A DNA stretch of 64,000 nucleotides, taken from Candidatus Oscillibacter pullicola (GTDB taxonomy: Bacteria > Bacillota > Clostridia > Oscillospirales > Oscillospiraceae). Shown here one piece after another: positions 1 through 8,524 of this stretch (its first letter is position 1; every line of letters starts with the position of its first letter). The notes beneath the pieces are model-generated. The model made no database searches, was not told where the DNA came from, and saw only the letters and a list, made by a program, of their open reading frames with translations. Made by a program: the position numbers and the translations under genes. The stretch covers positions 36,329-100,328 of the forward strand of contig DWXY01000124.1 in assembly GCA_019118935.1 (NCBI GenBank), in the 5' to 3' direction.

Positions 1-630
1 CGGCACCGTGCCCACGATCACCGTCTCCGCCACGATGAAGGAGTTGGACACCTTGGTGGCGGTGCGGAATCCCGGCAGCAGGATGCTGACGTACACATCC
101 ACCGTCAGGATGATCTGGTGCTTGGTCTGGTTGATGCCGGCGGAGGTGAACTTGTTGTGGAAGTTGGCCTCCGACGACCCCACGGACTCCATCCGCACGG
201 TGATCCGGGGCCCCCGGCCCGCCAGCAGTGCCGAGCCCGTCAGGCTGCCGATGGGGATGGACAGATCCCCGGCGGACACCTGGCTGATCCGGGTGAGGAC
301 GGTGTCCAGGATCTCCGCCTGCAGGTGGTTGAAGGCCGCCATGTTGCTCTGCACGGCGGTGATGTGGCCCTCCGAGTCCTTCTCAAAGGACACCAGGCCG
401 TCGTATTGCAGCTCGCCCTGCTCGATGGCCTCGTACACCGCCTCGCTGACGATGCGGGTGACGGTGTTGGACACCCGGGTGGTGGCCAGACTCTCCAGCA
501 GGGGCCGCATCTGGGTGGCGGCGATGAAGAGCACCGTCAGCGCCAGGGCCATCAGCAGAAACGCCAGGGCCCGCAGCACCCGCCTGCGGTCCATCCGCCG
601 GCGGTAGAAGTAAAATCCGCGCCAGATCAT
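1..630 (-). CDS. yunB: Sporulation protein YunB (3' end cut by window edge)
   Basis: Reverse-strand open frame from ATG at 630 (MIWRGFYFYRRRMDRRRVLRALAF...TTRVSNTVTRIVSEAVYEAIEQ...) resembles YunB; open at the left edge. Confidence 0.8.
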   Translation of the reverse strand, partial: MIWRGFYFYRRRMDRRRVLRALAFLLMALALTVLFIAATQMRPLLESLATTRVSNTVTRIVSEAVYEAIEQGELQYDGLVSFEKDSEGHITAVQSNMAAFNHLQAEILDTVLTRISQVSAGDLSIPIGSLTGSALLAGRGPRITVRMESVGSSEANFHNKFTSAGINQTKHQIILTVDVYVSILLPGFRTATKVSNSFIVAETVIVGTVP

Positions 631-676
631 GGGCGCCACCCCCCTTCCCGCCATTGTATGCGGGGGCGGCCTGGCC

Positions 677-2053
677 TTATTTCAGGGCGTTCACCAGATC
701 CTTGAAGACCCGGCCCCGCTCCATGAAGTTGGCGAACCGGTCAAAGGAGGTGCTGGCCGGGGACAGCAGCACCACGTCCCCGGGCCGGGCCGTCCTGCGG
801 GCCAGCTCCACCGCGGCGGGGTAGCTGTCCACCTCCGTGATGGGAAGGCCGGTGAAGTTGGCGGCCTTCTCCACGGCTGCCCGGATGACCCCGGCGGTGG
901 CGCCGCAGAGGATCAGGGCCTTCACATGCTGGTTGATCTCCGGGCCGATGGCGTCATAGGAGATGCCCTTGTCCTTGCCCCCGGCGATGAGGATGACCTT
1001 TGACCGGAAGGACCGGAGCCCGGCGATGGTGCGGCTGGGGCTGGAGGCGATGGAGTCGTTGTACCAGCGCACCCCGTCCAGCTCCCGGACCAGCTCGATC
1101 CGGTGCTCCACGCCGCCGAAGGAGCGGGCGAAGGCCCGGATGGTCTCGTCGGGGACCATCCCGTCCACGGCGGCGACGGCGGCCATGTAGTTCTCGATGT
1201 TGTGGACGCCGGGGAGACGGATGTCGGCGGTGTCCAGCACCACCCGCTCGCCCTTCGCATCCCGGCAGACGATGGACGTGCCCCGGAGGAACACGCCGTC
1301 CTCCACCTCCCGCTTCCGGGAGAACCACCGCACCCGGCCCGGGGCCTTGGCGGCGCAGCGGCAGGTTTCCTCGTTGTCGGCGTTGAAGACGGCAATATCC
1401 TCCGCCGTCTGGTGTGTAAAGATATTTTCCTTGGCAGTGATATACTCCCCGTAGCTCTTGTGGACGTCCAGGTGGTTGGGGGAGAGATTGGTCATCACCG
1501 CGATATGGGGGCTTTGCGTCATGGTCATCAGCTGGAAGGAGCTGAGCTCCAGCACCGCCAGGTCCGTGGGGGCCATGTCCGGCGTGTCGCACAGCAGCGG
1601 GCGGCCGATGTTGCCCCCCAGGTGGACGGTGCGCCCGGCGGCCTCCAGGAGCTTTGCGATGATCGTGGTGGTCGTGGTCTTGCCGTCGGAGCCGGTGACG
1701 GCAACCATCTCGCAGGGGCAGACCTCAAAAAAGACCTCCATCTCGCTGGTGAGGGTACTCCCCCGGGCCACCGCCGCCGCCAGCTCCGGCACGTCGGGCC
1801 GCAGGCCGGGGGTGCGGAAGATCACGTCCTCCGTCAGGTCCTTCAGGTAGTCCTCCCCCAGCTGGAGGCGGCAGCCGTGCTGCTCCAGCTCGTCCCCCAG
1901 GGGCCCCAAGGCCTCCCGGGATTTCTTGTCGCAGGCGGTGACGCGAATGCCCCGCTCCAGCAGCAGCCGGATCAGGGGCCGGTTGCTGACGCCGATGCCG
2001 ATGACGGCCACGGACTTGTTCTGCAGAGAGTCCAGATATTCCTCAAACTTCAT
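677..2053 (-). CDS. murD: UDP-N-acetylmuramoylalanine--D-glutamate ligase
   Basis: MKFEEYLDSLQNKSVAVIGIGVSNRPLI...VAVTGSDGKTTTTTIIAKLL...; Mur ligase P-loop. Start set to internal Met at 2053. Confidence 0.95.
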   Translation of the reverse strand: MKFEEYLDSLQNKSVAVIGIGVSNRPLIRLLLERGIRVTACDKKSREALGPLGDELEQHGCRLQLGEDYLKDLTEDVIFRTPGLRPDVPELAAAVARGSTLTSEMEVFFEVCPCEMVAVTGSDGKTTTTTIIAKLLEAAGRTVHLGGNIGRPLLCDTPDMAPTDLAVLELSSFQLMTMTQSPHIAVMTNLSPNHLDVHKSYGEYITAKENIFTHQTAEDIAVFNADNEETCRCAAKAPGRVRWFSRKREVEDGVFLRGTSIVCRDAKGERVVLDTADIRLPGVHNIENYMAAVAAVDGMVPDETIRAFARSFGGVEHRIELVRELDGVRWYNDSIASSPSRTIAGLRSFRSKVILIAGGKDKGISYDAIGPEINQHVKALILCGATAGVIRAAVEKAANFTGLPITEVDSYPAAVELARRTARPGDVVLLSPASTSFDRFANFMERGRVFKDLVNALK

Positions 2054-2228
2054 GGGTACGCTCCTAACGCCGCGCAGGCGGCAGAGATTGACAGACAAGG
2101 AAATTATACCGCACACTGGGAAAAATTACAACCACGGCGCCGGCTCCCCGGGGATTTTCTTCGGCGCAGGCCTCGGACCGCCCCATCCCGCCGTTGACAA
2201 TCCCGCCGGTTTCCGGTAAAATAATCCG

Positions 2229-2796
2229 GTGAGTAAGACAGACAGTCGCGCGGCCAGGCCGAAAGGCCGTCCGTGAGGAAAGTCCGGGCTCCACAGGGCA
2301 AGGATAACGGGTAACGCCCGCCGAAGGCGACTTCAGGAAAAGTGCAACAGAGATATACCGCCTCGTCGTCGCAAGCTCCATATCCTTCGCTGTCATCAGC
2401 GCAACCCACGATGACGGCGCCGTTCCACGTTGGTTCGGCAGGATACAGAGCGTGCAGCGCAACCGCGTCCCCCACTCCGGAAAGAACCCAGCGAAGCGGT
2501 TCTTTTCGGAAGAGGAGGAGCAGCGGAATGAGTGAGCTTTCGCCGCCAGGCGGAAGCGAAGGATATGGAGCTTGCGACGACGAGGTAAGGGTGGAAAGGT
2601 GCGGTAAGAGCGCACCCATCGGCTGGAGACTGTCCGATGCTGTAAACTCTATCCGGAGCAACACCGGTATGGGAGCAGGGGGTCCGACCCCCAAGGCTGG
2701 CCCGGCCGCTCCCGGGGTGGCTGGAGCGTATCGGCAACGATGCGTCGAGATAGATGACTGTCAAATACAGAACCCGGCTTACAGTCTTGCTCGTAC
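2229..2796 (+). ncRNA. rnpB: RNase P RNA, class A, with greatly enlarged P12
   Basis: gaggaaagtccgggctccacagggc, ggtaagggtggaaaggtgcggtaagagcgcacc, cagaacccggcttacag; P1 pairing gagtaagac (2231-2239) with gtcttgctc (2784-2792). Confidence 0.95.
2361..2585 (+). repeat. Palindromic insertion forming extended P12 of RNase P RNA (31-bp perfect inverted arms 2361-2391 / 2555-2585)
   Basis: cctcgtcgtcgcaagctccatatccttcgct vs agcgaaggatatggagcttgcgacgacgagg; 163-nt interior containing further hairpins (e.g. aaagaacc...ggttcttt). Confidence 0.9.
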
Positions 2797-2797
2797 A

Positions 2798-2834
2798 AGA
2801 AGAGGTCCTGGCGAACGCCAGGGCCTCTTTTGGT
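2798..2834 (+). terminator. Intrinsic terminator of rnpB
   Basis: aagaggtcctggcgaacgccagggcctcttttgg hairpin plus T run just after the rnpB 3' end. Confidence 0.8.
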
Positions 2835-2836
2835 CC

Positions 2837-3001
2837 CTATTGATACCGGTACTGCCGCGCGGTGTACTGGTCGATGCAGCGGAGGAACAGCTCCCGGCTG
2901 TGAAAGGCCAGGTACTGGCTCCCCGCCTCCGGGTGGAAGGAGACGATCCGCCGCACCGGGTCCACCCACAGCTCCCAGAGGGGATACGCAGGAGTTTCCA
3001 T
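2837..3001 (-). CDS. Small hypothetical protein (54 aa)
   Basis: METPAYPLWELWVDPVRRIVSFHPEAGSQYLAFHSRELFLRCIDQYTARQYRYQ*; complete frame, below the ORF-track size cutoff. Confidence 0.55.
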   Translation of the reverse strand: METPAYPLWELWVDPVRRIVSFHPEAGSQYLAFHSRELFLRCIDQYTARQYRYQ

Positions 3002-3013
3002 AGGCGGCACCTC

Positions 3014-4033
3014 TCATAGCCCTTCCCACGGGGCCCGCATCTGTTCCAAAATCTCCTCCGGCAGGGTGTCCGGCCATGTCTCCACAATCTCTCCATCCAC
3101 ATAGTCGTAGACGGTGTAAGGCTTCTCCGGCCAGCGGGTGCGGACGGCCACCTCCGGCTCTCCGTCTCCATCCACGTCCAGCGCCTCGGCGTTGATGCAG
3201 TCCTCTATTTCCAGGATTGCCCTGGTGTTGATGCCGGTGGGGTCCGGCTCCTCCGGATCATAGGGCCAATACCGGACGTCACATAAAAACACCAGATTTT
3301 CTGACTCTGCGTAGGGGTCCGGGTAGTAGCCGTCCCGGAGATACTGGACGCTGGTATAACCGAAGAGAAGCGGCACGCTGCCGGAATCCCCCTCATAGGT
3401 GACATCCATGACACTTCCCAGAACCGTGGCGCCGGTGTCCTCGCAGGCAGACACCGTACCAGTGCGGGTCAGCCGGTTCCATTGATAGTCCATCTGATAG
3501 GAAATGGTGTCTCCCCACTCGTCCCGCAGCGTGATGGCGTCAAAGTCCACGTCCTTCCCGCATTTCAGCCGGATCAGGTGTCCACGGTCCTCCACATAGA
3601 CGTAGTTCCTGCCATTTACAGTCTCTTTCAGAACAATGCTGTAATACCCATCCTCTGGCACCACGATTTTCGTATACGCCACCACGGCGGCGGTCACCGC
3701 CAGCAGCACCAGCACCGCCGCCAGCCGCTTCCAGGACCGCCGCCGCTCCTGCCGCACGCTGTCCCGGGAGATGTCCAACAGGTTCTGCATGGTCTCTTCC
3801 GCTCCCTTCTTCTCCGTGACCGCCTGCCTCCGGCAGGCCATCAGCTCCTCCACCGTCAGGTCCAGGGCCGCCGCCAGGGGCTCCAGCAGCGTCACGTCGG
3901 GGTAGCTCATCCCCCGCTCCCACTTGCTGACGGCCTTGTCCGTCACGTGGAGCCGCGCCGCCAGGTCCCGCTGGGTCAGGCCCAGATTTCTTCGCTCGCC
4001 GCTGATGAAATTCCCCAGCCGCTCCTTGTTCAT
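3014..4033 (-). CDS. XRE-family HTH regulator with C-terminal TM and extracytoplasmic domain
   Basis: MNKERLGNFISGERRNLGLTQRDLAARLHVTDKAVSKWERGMSYPD; TM segment LAAVLVLLAVTAAVVAY. Confidence 0.85.
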   Translation of the reverse strand: MNKERLGNFISGERRNLGLTQRDLAARLHVTDKAVSKWERGMSYPDVTLLEPLAAALDLTVEELMACRRQAVTEKKGAEETMQNLLDISRDSVRQERRRSWKRLAAVLVLLAVTAAVVAYTKIVVPEDGYYSIVLKETVNGRNYVYVEDRGHLIRLKCGKDVDFDAITLRDEWGDTISYQMDYQWNRLTRTGTVSACEDTGATVLGSVMDVTYEGDSGSVPLLFGYTSVQYLRDGYYPDPYAESENLVFLCDVRYWPYDPEEPDPTGINTRAILEIEDCINAEALDVDGDGEPEVAVRTRWPEKPYTVYDYVDGEIVETWPDTLPEEILEQMRAPWEGL

Positions 4034-4038
4034 GTGTC

Positions 4039-4431
4039 TCACCTCGCGTCCAGTGTACCTGAATCGCCGGATTTTGGCAACCGACTGGTGGTAGAGAAGT
4101 CCCGGACGTATTTCCAGATGTCGCTGTCGTCCCTGGAATCAGCCCGTTCCAGGGCCCGCCGGGAGACCGGCTCCTGCCGCCGCGCCGCCGCCTCCTGGTA
4201 GCGCCGCTGCTTCTCCTTCCACTTCTCCGTGTCCCGGCGGATAGTCTCCGCCAGAAACCGGTAGGCCATGCGGGTCTCCTCCTTCAAGCCCGGGTGCTGC
4301 CGCAAAACCTCCTCCGGATCCGTGGGAGCCTTGTCCGCCGCCATGGCATAGCGGTACAGCAGAAGCAGCAGCTCCCCCCTCTGCTCCGCGTCCAGGGCCG
4401 CCACACAGGGGAAATTATCGAAATACAGCAT
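4039..4431 (-). CDS. DUF6291-like hypothetical protein (phage/replication-associated type)
   Basis: MLYFDNFPCVAALDAEQRGELLLLLYRYAMAADKAPTDPEEV...; internal Met chosen, upstream part of the ORF is low-complexity repeat. Confidence 0.6.
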   Translation of the reverse strand: MLYFDNFPCVAALDAEQRGELLLLLYRYAMAADKAPTDPEEVLRQHPGLKEETRMAYRFLAETIRRDTEKWKEKQRRYQEAAARRQEPVSRRALERADSRDDSDIWKYVRDFSTTSRLPKSGDSGTLDAR

Positions 4432-4549
4432 GAAACTCTTTTTCCGTCCCTCTGCCAAAGAAACAACACTCCCTTCAAGGAACAGCGTCCCTGCCCCGGT
4501 TGTTGCATGAGGCGGTGCACGAAGGGGGAGAATTTTGCAGAATCCTCCC

Positions 4550-4621
4550 GTTATGGTAATAGCTAGAGTTAGGGTTATGGTGATGGTAATGGTCATTGTC
4601 ATTGTTATGGTAATGGCAAGG
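4550..4621. repeat. Degenerate hexanucleotide tandem repeat (GTNATG-like, ~12 units)
   Basis: gttatg gtaata gctaga gttagg gttatg gtgatg gtaatg gtcatt gtcatt gttatg gtaatg gcaagg. Confidence 0.85.
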
Positions 4622-4737
4622 GGGACGGCCAGGCCCGCCTCTCCGGCGCGCTGATTGCACAAAAGAAAACTTTTGTTGAATGTTTCAGGGGACGAAAAGA
4701 GGACGGGTCTCCCCGTCCTCTTGGTATCCAGCGATGC

Positions 4738-5475
4738 TCAGTCGTTGTTCCAGTTGTGCCAGACGTTCTGCACGTCGTCGTTGTCCTCCAGCATGTCGAT
4801 GAGCTTCTCCATGTTCTTCACGTCTCCCTCGCCGGTGAGGGTGATGTAGTTCTGGGGCACCATCTCGATCTCCGCGCTGGCGAAGGCGTAGCCCTTCCCC
4901 TCCAGGGCCTTCACCACGTCGTTGAAGGCGTCGGGGTCGCAGGTGATCTCCAGGGCGGGGCCGTCGGCCTCGAAGTCGGCGGCGCCGGCCTCCAGGGCGT
5001 CCATCATGACGGTGTCCTCGTCCAGCTCGCCCTCCTCGTTGTCGATGACGATGACGCCCTTCTTGTCGAAGGACCAGCTGACGCAGCCCTGGGCACCCAG
5101 GTTGCCGTTGCACTTGTCGAACGCGTGGCGGACCTCCGGCGCGGTGCGCTGGCGGTTGTCGGTCAGGGCCTCCACGATGACGGCCACGCCGCCGGGGCCG
5201 TAGCCCTCGTAGGTGACGGCCTCGTAGTTGTCGGTGCTGCCGGCGCCCAGGGCCCGGTCGATGGTGCGCTTGATGTTGTCGTTGGGCATGTTCACGGCCT
5301 TAGCCTTGGCGATGACCGTGGCCAGGCGGGAGTTGTTGTTGGGGTCGCCGGAGCCGCCGCCCTCTTTCACGGCCACGATGATCTCCTTGGCGATCTTGGT
5401 GAAGGCGGCGGAGCGCTTGGCGTCGGCCGCACCCTTGGTCTTCTGGATATTATGCCACTTGGAATGTCCGGACAT
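4738..5475 (-). CDS. yebC: YebC/PmpR family DNA-binding/translation regulator
   Basis: MSGHSKWHNIQKTKGAADAKRSAAFTKIAKEIIVAVKEGG is the family hallmark. Confidence 0.95.
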   Translation of the reverse strand: MSGHSKWHNIQKTKGAADAKRSAAFTKIAKEIIVAVKEGGGSGDPNNNSRLATVIAKAKAVNMPNDNIKRTIDRALGAGSTDNYEAVTYEGYGPGGVAVIVEALTDNRQRTAPEVRHAFDKCNGNLGAQGCVSWSFDKKGVIVIDNEEGELDEDTVMMDALEAGAADFEADGPALEITCDPDAFNDVVKALEGKGYAFASAEIEMVPQNYITLTGEGDVKNMEKLIDMLEDNDDVQNVWHNWNND

Positions 5476-5481
5476 AGTGAA

Positions 5482-6273
5482 TTACTCTCCTTCTACGTAA
5501 TACTGGATGACCTCCCGGTGGGAGGCGGATTTGGTGACGGTGAGGCCCGGGAATCGGCCCCGCAGGTACTCTGCCAGCACGGCGCACACCGGGTCCTCTG
5601 TGGGGAAGTGGCCCGCGTCGATCAGGCGGATGCCCTTCCCTGCCGCGTCTAAAAACTGGTGATAGCTCAGGTCGGAGGTGACGAACACGTCGCACCCCGC
5701 GGCGATGGCCGCGTCCTCATAGTCGCCGCAGGCGCCGCCGCCCACTGCGACCTTCCGCACCGGGCCGCTGTCCCCAGCGTAGCGGACGCCGTTGGCGTGG
5801 AGCGCCCGGCAGACATGCTGCGCGAAGTTCTGTAAAGGCATAGGACTTGCCAGAGTTCCCATCCGGCACAGCCCCTCCGGGTCCCCCAGGGGCCCAGGAT
5901 CCTCCAGACCCAGCGCGGCGGCCAACGCGTCGTTGACGCCGCCGGGGGCCACATCCAGGTTCGTGTGCATACAGATGGCGGACAGGTCGTTCTTCAGGAT
6001 CTTCAGCAGCAGGTGCCCCTGGGGCGTGTCCTGCCGGACGGTCTGCACCAACAGCCACTTGCAGTTCATCACCGGATGGTGGCTGACGATCAGCTGACAC
6101 CCCTGGGCCATGGCCTCGTCCGCCACCGCCTCCGTGATGTCCAGGGCCACCAGGACAGAGGAGACCTCCGCCGCCGGGTCCCCCAGCAGCTGGCCCACGT
6201 TGTCCCAGTCCATGGCGCCCTCTTTCGGGGCCAGCTGGAACAGGGCCTGTTCAATTTCCCGGACCGTTGGCAT
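5482..6273 (-). CDS. Nif3-like dinuclear metal center hexameric protein
   Basis: LIVSHHPV, ICMHTNLDVAPGGVNDALA, DVFVTSDLSYHQFLDA motifs. Confidence 0.9.
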   Translation of the reverse strand: MPTVREIEQALFQLAPKEGAMDWDNVGQLLGDPAAEVSSVLVALDITEAVADEAMAQGCQLIVSHHPVMNCKWLLVQTVRQDTPQGHLLLKILKNDLSAICMHTNLDVAPGGVNDALAAALGLEDPGPLGDPEGLCRMGTLASPMPLQNFAQHVCRALHANGVRYAGDSGPVRKVAVGGGACGDYEDAAIAAGCDVFVTSDLSYHQFLDAAGKGIRLIDAGHFPTEDPVCAVLAEYLRGRFPGLTVTKSASHREVIQYYVEGE

Positions 6274-6967
6274 GGCGCCACTCCTCTCGCATTTGTAACA
6301 GCTCCGTCAGGATGTCCCGGGCGTGGTCCCCCCGTTCCCGGGCCTCTGGCGCCGCCGCCCGGTTGGACCCGGCCACCGCCGCCTGGAGCTGGATGATCTT
6401 CTCGATCAGATACCGGTCCCCCAGGGGGTCGTGGAGCAGGTCCGCCCCGCCCCACTGCTGGCCCGCCGTGAGACGCATCTCCCCCGCCGCAGCCTCCATC
6501 ACCGGATAGAGAAAGCCCCGGTCCCGGACCAGCGCCTCCCGCCGGATGGTATAGCCGTGGTCCGCCAGAAAGGCCCGCAGCACCTCCGCCCGGCTCTGGG
6601 GCTGGAGCAGCAGCGTGTGGCCGCCGTCGGCGGTCCAGGGGGCCCGCTGGAGAATCTGGGCGATGTTCTCGCCCCCCATGCCGGCGATGACGATGGTGTC
6701 GCACTCCTCCGGCCGGACGGCGGCCAGGCCGTTGCCCAGGCGGTAGGTGATCCGCTCCTCCACGCCGTAGCGCCGGCCGGTGTCCCGGGCCCGGTTCAGG
6801 GGGCCCAGCCGCAGATCGCTGGCAATGGCAGAGGCCACGCGGCCCTGCAGCGTCAGCCACACGGGCAGATAGGCGTGATCCGTGCCAACATCAGCGAGGT
6901 GCGCGCCGGGGCGGACCCAGGCGGCGATCTGCCCCAGCCGGGGCGTCAGTTCCAGATGTTTTCCCAT
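6251..6967 (-). CDS. trmK: tRNA (adenine22-N1)-methyltransferase, TrmK family
   Basis: LTPRLGQIAAWVRPGAHLADVGTDHAYLPVWL...DTIVIAGMGGENIAQIL; next to the Nif3-like gene as is common. Confidence 0.9.
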   Translation of the reverse strand: MGKHLELTPRLGQIAAWVRPGAHLADVGTDHAYLPVWLTLQGRVASAIASDLRLGPLNRARDTGRRYGVEERITYRLGNGLAAVRPEECDTIVIAGMGGENIAQILQRAPWTADGGHTLLLQPQSRAEVLRAFLADHGYTIRREALVRDRGFLYPVMEAAAGEMRLTAGQQWGGADLLHDPLGDRYLIEKIIQLQAAVAGSNRAAAPEARERGDHARDILTELLQMREEWRHANGPGN

Positions 6968-7041
6968 GGCGCCCTCCTGTTTTCGGACTTCGCCGGAGGA
7001 CGCATACGGGGTCTCCCGTATGCGTCCCGCAGGTGCGGAGC

Positions 7042-7251
7042 TCACTCCGCCTTCTTGTTGGCCTCCTCGTTCACCAGAGCCAGCAGCTTGTCGCAGTCCA
7101 CGCCGTGGACCATGCAGGCCTCCTCCACGGTCTCGCCCCGGGAAGAGGGGCAGCCCAGGCAGTGCATACCGATGGACAGGAAGATGGGGGCCGTCTGGGG
7201 CGCCACGTCCAGGATGTCACCGATGATGGTGTCCTTCTTGATCTCGATCAT
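7042..7251 (-). CDS. DUF1858 domain protein (disulfide/redox-associated small protein)
   Basis: MIEIKKDTIIGDILDVAPQTAPIFLSIGMHCLGCPSSRGETVEEACMVHGVD. Confidence 0.85.
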   Translation of the reverse strand: MIEIKKDTIIGDILDVAPQTAPIFLSIGMHCLGCPSSRGETVEEACMVHGVDCDKLLALVNEEANKKAE

Positions 7252-7495
7252 CAGAGGTTCCTCCAATTCTAATCTGAAATTCAGCAGGGGTATTATACTC
7301 TAGTTTTCGATGATTTTCAAGAGAAAATCTTTGAAAAGCCTGGAAATGTGGAGATTCGGCGTCCGCACCGGCGCATTTTTCCAGTGGCTGCCTCCCGTTT
7401 CCCCGGCGCGGGGCGCGGCGGCCGGCACCCACGGCAAAAGAAGAAGCGGCGCCCACCGGACGCCGCCTCTGCAAGAGACCAAAACGGATATTCGT

Positions 7496-7777
7496 TTATC
7501 TCTGCTGCTCCCGCATCTTGGCGAAGCACTCGCTGCAGTACACGGGACGGTCAGACTTCGGCTCGAAGGGCACGCGGGCCTCGCCGCCGCAGGCGGCGCA
7601 GACAGCGGTGAAATACTCCCGGGGACCGCGGGCCGCGTTCTTGCGGGCGTCACGGCAGGCCTTGCACCGCTGGGGCTCGTTCTGGAAGCCGCGCTCGGCA
7701 TAGAACTCCTGCTCGCCGGCGGTGAACACGAACTCCTGGCCGCACTCCTTGCAAACTAAGGTCTTGTCTTCGTACAT
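7496..7777 (-). CDS. Zinc-ribbon domain-containing protein
   Basis: MYEDKTLVCKECGQEFVFTAGEQEFYAERGFQNEPQRCKACR...CAACGGEARVPF...VYCSECF. Confidence 0.85.
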   Translation of the reverse strand: MYEDKTLVCKECGQEFVFTAGEQEFYAERGFQNEPQRCKACRDARKNAARGPREYFTAVCAACGGEARVPFEPKSDRPVYCSECFAKMREQQR

Positions 7778-7815
7778 GATGTTACCCTCTCTTTGAAAAG
7801 AAAAATATATTGCGT

Positions 7816-8457
7816 TCAGCTTCCGCTGAGATCGCCGGAAAGAAGCTGCCGTGCCACCTTGCGCCGAATGCGCTGCACGGCGTTGTCCACGGACTTTGGG
7901 GGCTTGCCTACCGTCTCGGCAATTTCCCTGCATGAAAGACCGTCCAAATAGTACCCCAAAATCTTTGCTTCAAACTCGGACAACTGTTTCCGGACACCGG
8001 ATAAGAGGGCAGCGGTATGTTCCCTGTCGATGAGATACGCTTCGGGATCGCGCTGAGTCAGATCGCTGGTACCAGAGGTGTAGGAATTGGCGTCAAAGAA
8101 GGGTGTATCCAAGGGGACCGACTGATTGAGAGCCAGGTGCTTATCCCGCGCCGCGGCGCGGAGGACGGAATACAGCCGGTTACGAATGCAGATTTCCGCG
8201 AAGGTCCGGAAGGATGCCTCCTTGGAGGCGTCATACTCCCGAACGGCTTTGAGGAGGCCCACCATGCCCTCCTGGGTCAGGTCCTCGCTGTCGCCGCCCA
8301 CCAGAAAGAAGGGACGGGCGCAGGTCCGGACCAGCCGGTTGTACCGCGTCACAAGAGCTTCCTCCGCTTCGCGGCTGCCGCCGGCAACCAGTCGGCACAG
8401 CGTTTCATCGCTGCACTGGTCCAGGGGCTGAGGTGTCTTCTCGTTAGATTTGTACAT
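7816..8457 (-). CDS. sigH: RNA polymerase sigma-H-like factor
   Basis: Sigma region 2 (DLTQEGMVGLLKAVREYD) and region 4 (LSEFEAKILGYYLDGLSCREIAETVGKPPKSVDNAVQRIRRK). Confidence 0.85.
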   Translation of the reverse strand: MYKSNEKTPQPLDQCSDETLCRLVAGGSREAEEALVTRYNRLVRTCARPFFLVGGDSEDLTQEGMVGLLKAVREYDASKEASFRTFAEICIRNRLYSVLRAAARDKHLALNQSVPLDTPFFDANSYTSGTSDLTQRDPEAYLIDREHTAALLSGVRKQLSEFEAKILGYYLDGLSCREIAETVGKPPKSVDNAVQRIRRKVARQLLSGDLSGS

Positions 8458-8524
8458 ATCGTATTATACCTGTCTATCCAGTGAAATGTCAAGCAATTTG
8501 TAAAAAAATCCGAGAATCAGATTT

